Source of the DNA: Parahoeflea olei
GTDB lineage: Bacteria > Pseudomonadota > Alphaproteobacteria > Rhizobiales > Rhizobiaceae
Assembly: GCF_001703635.1 (NCBI RefSeq)
Contig: NZ_LQZT01000050.1
Span: 85,794 to 149,793, forward strand
Length of the DNA: 64,000 nt
Reading direction: 5' to 3'
Numbering within the stretch: the stretch's first letter is position 1; each line of letters begins with the position of its first letter. Below, piece by piece: positions 8,755-14,623 of the stretch. The notes below the pieces were generated by a model. The model made no database searches, was not told the origin of the DNA, and worked only from the letters and a program-made list of their open reading frames with translations. The position numbers were made by a program, and so were the translations under genes.

Positions 8755-10221
8755 CTAGGACGCTGCAGAGACCGGCTTGGGCTTGCCGAGCAGTGTCTGC
8801 CCGCCGGTATGGTGGGCGCGCTTGTCCTCGTACATCGCCATGTCGGCGCGCTTGACCAGGTCTTCCATGGTTTCGCCATCGCGGCTCGTCGCCATGCCGA
8901 TCGCCACGCTCAGCGGCTGGTTGGAATAGAACTGGTTGTTGATGTGCAGCAACTCGTTGATGGTGTCGACCATCGCGCGGGCCACCTTGTGGTCCGAGCC
9001 GGGGAGCAGGATCGCAAATTCGTCGCCGCCGATGCGGGCGGCGTGGTTGGGCCGCGTCACCACGCCCGAGATCACCTCGCCGAACCGGCGCAGCAGGGTG
9101 TCGCCGGCATCGTGGCCGAGATTGTCATTGGCGTCCTTCAGCCCGTTGAGATCCATGATGATCGCCGATACCGGACGCAGCGCCTTGCGCTCCAGCCGGT
9201 TGAGCTCATCCTTGTAGAAGGCGCGGTTGTGCAGCTTGGTGAGCACATCGTGCTTGCCGAGATATTCGAGATAGGCTTCGGCCTTCTTGCGCGCGGTGAT
9301 GTCGGTCAGCGCCACCTGCACCCGGCTCCAGTCGTGCTCGTGGCCGGGCAGCACGGCGAAATGCAGGATGATGTGGCGCACGGTGCCGTCAAGCGCGTAA
9401 TTGATCACCTCGCGGTGGTGGTAGAGCCGGCCTTCCCACAGGTCCATCAACTGCTCGCGGAAGGGCTTTTCCATCTCGTCGCGGAAGATCTCGACCTGGC
9501 GGAGCAGCAGGGTGCGGATGTCGGGCGCGCAAAACAGGTCGAGCGTCGCCTGGTTGACGTCGAGAATGCGGATCTCGCTCATGCACTGATGCACGAATTC
9601 CGGGTGCACGTCCATGAATACGCGGAAATCCTCGATCCCGCGGTCGCGCACGTCCTCGATCAGGTTGCGGATGGTGCTGAAATCCTCGACCCACAGCGAC
9701 ACCGGTGAATGCTTGAACAGGCCTTCGGCATGCTGCCGGCTTGCGGCTTCCTGGCGGCGGGCGTCCTCGCGTGCGGTCACGTCCTCGGTCGTGACCAGGA
9801 TGCGGGCGAGCGTGTCTTCGTGGCCGGGCATGACGGTGCCCTTGAGCTGGATGTCCATCCGCCGGCCCGACAGCGAGTAATTGACGGCGTTGCTCGAAAA
9901 TTCGGTCTTGCCGTTCCACAGCTCGACCAGTTCGTTGATGTGGCTTTCGAACATGTCGTCGCGGAACACGGCGGGCAGATTGTCGACCAGATGATCGAAG
10001 GTCTCGGCCTCGAACAGGTCGAGCGTCTTGGCGTTGACCCGAAGAACCTTGATCCGGGCGGAGCAGGCCGCCGTGCGGGTCATGTCTTCCTCGAGATAGC
10101 TGCGAAGATCGGTAACGCCTTCTGACCGCCACTCGTCGAACTGTTGCTTGACGCCGGTAAAATCTTCGATCCACATCGCGACCGGGGCGAGCTCGAAAAT
10201 GGTTGCATCAAAATCCGTCAT
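8755..10221 (-). CDS. Diguanylate cyclase with two PAS-like sensor domains
   Basis: The product has 488 residues from ATG 10221. Two similar N-terminal sensor units begin with MWIEDFTGVKQ and LWVEDFSTIRN, and each ends in a V(T/A)xxDVTAR-type PAC linker. A C-terminal GGDEF domain carries the intact RIGGDEFAILL signature (GGDEF at 398-402), so cyclic-di-GMP synthesis is likely. The RxxD inhibitory site is not present just before it. No transmembrane segment is seen, so a cytosolic signal is expected. It is convergent with glyQ and divergent from lemA. Confidence 0.9.
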   Translation of the reverse strand: MTDFDATIFELAPVAMWIEDFTGVKQQFDEWRSEGVTDLRSYLEEDMTRTAACSARIKVLRVNAKTLDLFEAETFDHLVDNLPAVFRDDMFESHINELVELWNGKTEFSSNAVNYSLSGRRMDIQLKGTVMPGHEDTLARILVTTEDVTAREDARRQEAASRQHAEGLFKHSPVSLWVEDFSTIRNLIEDVRDRGIEDFRVFMDVHPEFVHQCMSEIRILDVNQATLDLFCAPDIRTLLLRQVEIFRDEMEKPFREQLMDLWEGRLYHHREVINYALDGTVRHIILHFAVLPGHEHDWSRVQVALTDITARKKAEAYLEYLGKHDVLTKLHNRAFYKDELNRLERKALRPVSAIIMDLNGLKDANDNLGHDAGDTLLRRFGEVISGVVTRPNHAARIGGDEFAILLPGSDHKVARAMVDTINELLHINNQFYSNQPLSVAIGMATSRDGETMEDLVKRADMAMYEDKRAHHTGGQTLLGKPKPVSAAS

Positions 10222-10531
10222 AACAAGGGCTTCCCGTGATCCGAAATAACCGCAGGACCCGCGATATGGAGGACCCCGTCGACCGGCATCTGCCATTTAT
10301 GGCTTAGGAAAGGTAAAGCTTTACTTGATAAATATACGGGCTTGATGCTTTTGCATTGCCAGGGCCGGGCGGCAGGCCCTCCGCCGGCCAGGAGCGAGGA
10401 CGGCCATGGGCGTGTCCTGCGCTTGGCCTGTGCATGGGGCGTGGATTTTCCCACCGAGTCTGCGTAAGGTCGTCGCCGCCGGCGGTTTGCGCCGGCAAGG
10501 GCGGAACAGGCGCGAATCCGGGAGTTGAACC
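10222..10531. promoter_or_regulatory. Divergent intergenic region between the PAS-GGDEF gene and lemA
   Basis: This 310-bp gap has no credible ORF. It contains an AT-rich stretch around 10300-10345, with a perfect 12-bp palindrome GTAAAGCTTTAC at 10313-10324, which could be an operator shared by the two divergent promoters. The rest is GC-rich leader. No promoter can be assigned with confidence. Confidence 0.4.
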
Positions 10532-11089
10532 ATGGGAATGTGGATTGGTGTGGCGGTGCTCGCCGGCATCGCGATATATGCGGTCTCTCTCTACAACACG
10601 CTGGTCAAGAACCGGCAGATGGCGGGCGAGGGCTGGAGCGGCATCGATGTGCAGCTCAAGCGGCGCGCCGACCTCATTCCCAACCTGCTTGAATCGGTCA
10701 AGGGCTACATGGCCCATGAGCGGGAGCTGCTGGAAGAGGTCACGCGCCTGCGCGGCCAGGCGGTGGCCGGCCGGTCCGGGTCGCCCGAGCAGCGGGCGCA
10801 GGTCGAAGGCGCGCTTTCGGGCGCGCTCGGGCGGCTGATGGCGGTGGCCGAAAGCTATCCCGATCTCAAGGCCAGCGAGAATTTCAAGGAGTTCCAGCAG
10901 GCGCTGGAGGAAACCGAAAACGAAATCTCGATGTCGCGGCGCTACTACAACGGCGCGGTGCGCAATTTGAACGTGTCGGTGGAGTCCTTCCCCTCCAATC
11001 TCGTCGCGCGACAGTTCGGCTTCGTCAAAGCCGAGTATTTCGAACTCGAGAGCGAAGCCGACCGCGCGGTCCCGACCGTCAAGTTCTGA
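10532..11089 (+). CDS. lemA: LemA family protein
   Basis: The product has 185 residues with an N-terminal membrane helix (MGMWIGVAVLAGIAIYAVSL) followed by the helical LemA core: WSGIDVQLKRRADLIPNLLE, then ENFKEFQQALEETENEISMS and RRYYNGAVRNLN. LemA proteins are inner-membrane proteins of unclear function, usually encoded next to a DUF2207 membrane protein. Here the DUF2207 gene follows only after an intervening aroA. Confidence 0.94.
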   Translation: MGMWIGVAVLAGIAIYAVSLYNTLVKNRQMAGEGWSGIDVQLKRRADLIPNLLESVKGYMAHERELLEEVTRLRGQAVAGRSGSPEQRAQVEGALSGALGRLMAVAESYPDLKASENFKEFQQALEETENEISMSRRYYNGAVRNLNVSVESFPSNLVARQFGFVKAEYFELESEADRAVPTVKF

Positions 11090-11090
11090 C

Positions 11091-11107
11091 ACCGCCGCAG
11101 CGGCGGT
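11091..11107 (+). terminator. Short hairpin after lemA
   Basis: ACCGCCG and CGGCGGT form a perfect 7-bp stem with a CAG loop 1 nt after the lemA stop, followed by TAAA rather than a T-run. It may be a weak terminator or an mRNA-stabilising 3' stem. Confidence 0.4.
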
Positions 11108-11141
11108 AAACCCTGGCCGCAAGGCCGTGGTCAAGAAAAGC

Positions 11142-11193
11142 AAGGCCGATACCCAAGGCCGGAATCCAGGCCGAGAATCAAGGCCAAGCATCC
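11142..11193 (+). repeat. Four degenerate ~13-nt tandem repeats ahead of aroA
   Basis: Four consecutive units of the form AAGGCCGATACCC / AAGGCCGGAATCC / AGGCCGAGAATC / AAGGCCAAGCATCC fill the gap between lemA and aroA and end 12 nt before the aroA start. They may act as leader sequence or mark slippage-generated DNA. Confidence 0.5.
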
Positions 11194-11204
11194 AGGAATG
11201 ACCG

Positions 11205-12467
11205 ATGACAACTGAAAAGCTCACGATCGTGCCGCCCGGGCACGCGCTTTCGGGCCGGGTTTTGCCGCCCGGATCGAAATCGATCACCAACCGCGCTTTG
11301 CTGCTGGCCGGCCTTGCGCAAGGCGAGAGCCGGCTCACGGGCGCGCTCAGGAGCGACGACACCCGCTACATGGCCGAGGCGCTGCGGGCGATGGGCGTGA
11401 CGATCGACGAGCCGGAGGAGACCACCTTCGCCGTCACCGGCACCGGCGCGCTCGCCGTGCCCGCGCATCCGCTGTTTCTCGGCAATGCCGGCACCGCGGT
11501 CCGCTTCCTGCCGGCCGCCATTGCCGCGCTGGTCAAGGGGGAGGTGATCGTCGATGGCGACAGCCACATGCGCAAGCGCCCGATCCTGCCGCTGGTGAAC
11601 GCCCTGTCTTCGCTCGGCGTCGACATTTCCGCGCCGACCGGCTGCCCGCCGGTCACGATTCGCGCCAAGGGCGGGTTCGCCGCCGACCGCGTGGTGATCG
11701 ATGCCGGGCTGTCGAGCCAGTATGTCTCGGCGCTGCTGATGGCCGCGCCGCTCTTGGGCCGCCCCTTCAGCGTCGAGCTCGCCGGCGACGAGATCGGCGC
11801 GCGCGGCTATATCGACCTGACGCTCGCGGCGATGCGCGCGTTCGGAGCGGATATCGAGGAGGTCTCTCCCTCGGCCTGGAGGATCCGGCCGACGGGCTAC
11901 CGCGCCACCGGTTTCCACATCGAGCCCGATGCCTCTGCCGCCACCTATCTGTGGGCCGCGGAAGCGCTGACCGGCGGCCAGATCGACATCGGCACGCCGG
12001 CGGCGGATTTCACCCAGCCCGACGCGAAAGCGTACCAGATGATTGCGACTTTCCCGCAGATGCCGGCCGAAATCGACGGCTCGCAGATGCAGGACGCCAT
12101 TCCCACGCTCGCCGTGCTCGCCGCCTACAACGCGAGCCCGGTGCGCTTCACCGGCATCGCCAATCTCCGGGTCAAGGAGTGCGACCGCGTGCGGGCGCTG
12201 TCGCTGGGCCTCAATGGGATCCGCGAGGGCCTCGCGCGCGAGGAGGGCGACGACCTGATCGTCAGCGGCGATCCGGCCCTTTCGGGCCAGCGCCGCCCGG
12301 CCGAGATCGACACCTTTGCCGATCACCGCATTGCCATGAGCTTCGCGCTCGCGGGCTTGAAGACCTCCGGCATCACCATTCTCGACCCCAAATGCGTGGG
12401 CAAGACCTATCCCGGCTACTGGGATGCGCTGGCGTCGCTCGGGGTGCGCTACGAGACGGGAGACTGA
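11205..12467 (+). CDS. aroA: 3-phosphoshikimate 1-carboxyvinyltransferase (EPSP synthase), atypical PEP loop
   Basis: EPSP synthase joins shikimate-3-phosphate and PEP in the shikimate pathway. The product has 420 residues. The start GRVLPPGSKSITNRALLLAGL, the ECDRVRAL motif and the DHRIAMSFALAG motif are intact. The PEP/glyphosate loop at residues 90-102 reads LFLGNAGTAVRFL. It keeps Gly96 and Thr97 but has Phe at 101, where E. coli has Pro, and it differs from the GNAATG loop of the glyphosate-tolerant class II enzymes usual in rhizobia. The gene sits between lemA and DUF2207, which are normally neighbours. It may be a second or replacement aroA; the window cannot show whether another copy exists. 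Confidence 0.93.
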   Translation: MTTEKLTIVPPGHALSGRVLPPGSKSITNRALLLAGLAQGESRLTGALRSDDTRYMAEALRAMGVTIDEPEETTFAVTGTGALAVPAHPLFLGNAGTAVRFLPAAIAALVKGEVIVDGDSHMRKRPILPLVNALSSLGVDISAPTGCPPVTIRAKGGFAADRVVIDAGLSSQYVSALLMAAPLLGRPFSVELAGDEIGARGYIDLTLAAMRAFGADIEEVSPSAWRIRPTGYRATGFHIEPDASAATYLWAAEALTGGQIDIGTPAADFTQPDAKAYQMIATFPQMPAEIDGSQMQDAIPTLAVLAAYNASPVRFTGIANLRVKECDRVRALSLGLNGIREGLAREEGDDLIVSGDPALSGQRRPAEIDTFADHRIAMSFALAGLKTSGITILDPKCVGKTYPGYWDALASLGVRYETGD

Positions 12468-12470
12468 GCG

Positions 12471-14393
12471 ATGAGGCGCTTTGCCGGCCTGATGGTCGTC
12501 CTCGTCCTGTCGCTCGCAGCGAGCGCGGGCGCGTGGGCCGCCGAGGAAATCCGCAATTTCCGCGCCGACATCACCGTCAACGCCGATGCCTCGCTCGACG
12601 TCACCGAGACCATCACGGTCAATGCCGAGGGCTACGATATCCGCCGCGGCATCTTCCGCGACATTCCGGTGCGCGCGCTCGACGACTGGGGCCTGTGGTC
12701 CACCAACGGCCTCGAGATCCTGGAGGTGCTGCACGACGGCGAGGATACGGCGTTTCGCACCGAAACCCAGGGCCGCTTCCTGCGCATCTATATCGGCGAT
12801 CCGGATGTGCTGATTGCCCGCGGCGAGCACACCTACACGATCCGCTACGTGACGACGCGGCAACTGCGCTATTTCGGGGACTACGACGAGCTTTACTGGA
12901 ACGTCACCGGCAATTTCTGGAGTTTCCCGATTCTGAATGCCGAGGCGGTGGTGCACCTGCCGGAGGGCGCGCAGCCCTTGCAGGTGGAGGCCTATACCGG
13001 CGCCTATGGTGCGGAGACGCGCAACTACGCGGCTTCGAAAAGCGCCTCGAACGTCCGTGTCTCGCTGACCCGGCCGCTCGGTCCCGAAGAAGGCTTGACC
13101 ATCGCCGTGGGCTTTACCCCGGGCGTGGTCGCGCCCGATGGTGCGGGCGCTGTCGCCTCTCTCACGGCCAATGCCGGCATCGCGCTCATCATTCTCGTCT
13201 GGCTCGGGGTGCCGATCTATCTCGTCAATCTCTGGAACCGGATCGGCCGCGATCCGCCCGCGCCGCCGATCATCCCGCTGTTTCATCCGCCGGAAAATCT
13301 TTCGCCCGCGGCGCTGTCGTTTGCCCATTTCAACGGCTTCCGCACCGGCCGCAAGGGCGTCGACATGCCGTTTGTCGCAGCGCTGCTGTCGCTCGGCGTC
13401 AAGCGCTTCCTCGTCATCGACGAGGACGAACGCAAGCGGGTGACGATCCGGCCCGGGCCGATGGCCACAGCGGCCGACCGGCCGGCGCTGCCCGGGGGCG
13501 AGGCGGCGCTGTTCAAGGGCCTGCTCGGCGGACGCCAGGAAATGGCCCTGACCAAGGCCAACGGCACCTCGTTGCAGTCCGCCGTCGCCGCCCTGCGCAG
13601 GGCGATCTCCAGCGAATACGAAGACCGGTACTACAAGTCCAATCTCGGCCGGGTGGTGCTGGTCGCGGTCGTGGCGGTTGCCGCGCTGATCGGCGGCATC
13701 GTGCTTCAGGATCCGCCGGAGGAGGGCATCCTCTACCTGATCCCGGTGCTGATGACCTCGCTGTTCGGCGGTGGCCTGGGTTTTGCGGGCTTCTCGCTGT
13801 GGCGCGAGCCCGGTCTTGGCAGCCGCATCCTGGGGCCGGGTTTGATGCTGCTCGGCGCCGCGGTTTTCCTGATCGGCGTGCTGGTGGTGCTCCCGGACGG
13901 TTTGCCGGTCTATCGGCTGGCCGGCGCGGTGCTGCTGGTCGGCATCGCCACCCTGATCGCGATGGTCTGGCTGATCGGCGCGCCCACCGAAACCGGCGCC
14001 AAGGTGCTCGCCGACATCAAGGGCTTCAAGCTCTATCTCGAAACGGCGGAGACCAACCGGCTCAACCTGCGCGACGCCCCGGAGCTCTCCGAAGAGCTGT
14101 TCGAGCGGTTCCTGCCCTATGCGGTGGGGCTCGGGGTGGAAAAGCCCTGGTCGGACGCCTGGGCGGCGCAACTCAAGCGCATCGCCCCGGAAGAGGCGCG
14201 CGCCTACCAGCCGCGCTGGTATCACGGCTCCTCCTGGTCGCCCGGCGACATCGGCCGCGCCGCCTCGACTTCCGTGGCCGCGGTCTCGGCCGCCATGGCC
14301 TCGTCGATGCCGCAACCGAAAAGCTCGTCGGGCTCGTCGGGCGGCGGTTTTTCCGGCGGCGGCGGTGGTGGCGGTGGCGGCGGTGGCTGGTAG
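12471..14393 (+). CDS. DUF2207 membrane protein
   Basis: The product has 640 residues, starting 3 nt after the aroA stop. A signal peptide (residues 1 to about 24, ending AGAWAAEE) precedes the extracytoplasmic DUF2207 domain with repeated VTETITVNAEGYDIRRGIFR-like segments. A membrane helix follows near residue 240 (LIILVWLGVPIYLVNLW). A cytoplasmic region and a cluster of further helices lie between about residues 395 and 510. The C-terminus is a Ser/Gly tract ending in eleven glycines and Trp. DUF2207 and LemA proteins usually occur as a pair of unknown function, which fits here apart from the intervening aroA. Confidence 0.92.
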   Translation: MRRFAGLMVVLVLSLAASAGAWAAEEIRNFRADITVNADASLDVTETITVNAEGYDIRRGIFRDIPVRALDDWGLWSTNGLEILEVLHDGEDTAFRTETQGRFLRIYIGDPDVLIARGEHTYTIRYVTTRQLRYFGDYDELYWNVTGNFWSFPILNAEAVVHLPEGAQPLQVEAYTGAYGAETRNYAASKSASNVRVSLTRPLGPEEGLTIAVGFTPGVVAPDGAGAVASLTANAGIALIILVWLGVPIYLVNLWNRIGRDPPAPPIIPLFHPPENLSPAALSFAHFNGFRTGRKGVDMPFVAALLSLGVKRFLVIDEDERKRVTIRPGPMATAADRPALPGGEAALFKGLLGGRQEMALTKANGTSLQSAVAALRRAISSEYEDRYYKSNLGRVVLVAVVAVAALIGGIVLQDPPEEGILYLIPVLMTSLFGGGLGFAGFSLWREPGLGSRILGPGLMLLGAAVFLIGVLVVLPDGLPVYRLAGAVLLVGIATLIAMVWLIGAPTETGAKVLADIKGFKLYLETAETNRLNLRDAPELSEELFERFLPYAVGLGVEKPWSDAWAAQLKRIAPEEARAYQPRWYHGSSWSPGDIGRAASTSVAAVSAAMASSMPQPKSSSGSSGGGFSGGGGGGGGGGGW

Positions 14394-14473
14394 AGCCGCA
14401 CCGGATCGCGGTTTTTGCAGCGAGGGAAGGTGACTTTCGTCGCGTCCCTTGCTAAGCCGCGCTCATCCTTCCA

Positions 14474-14623
14474 ATGACCGCGTGTGACACGATGCCCGAC
14501 CTTTTGATCGAACTCCGCTCGGAAGAAATTCCTGCCCGCCCGCTCGCCCGCAACGGCGCAGCCGTGAGGACGGGCAAACTGAAAAATAGCATGCGCGCCT
14601 CGCTGAGTGTGGAGTCCAACTGA
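14474..14623 (+). other. Leader ORF carrying a duplicate of the glyS 5' end
   Basis: A 49-codon ORF starts at ATG 14474, with an internal ATG at 14492. From 14492 it encodes MPDLLIELRSEEIPAR, identical to residues 1-16 of GlyS, but four codons differ at their third base. It then runs through 27 unrelated codons and stops at TGA 14621-14623, which shares its A with the glyS ATG at 14623 (TGATG). This is either a partial tandem duplication caused by insertion of about 85 nt into the glyS 5' end, or a coupled leader peptide. I cannot tell whether it is translated. Confidence 0.55.

Noticed and set aside
11178..14315. 1045-codon minus-strand ORF opposite aroA and DUF2207
   Set aside because: Antisense shadow of two conserved genes; Arg/His-rich, with no domain.
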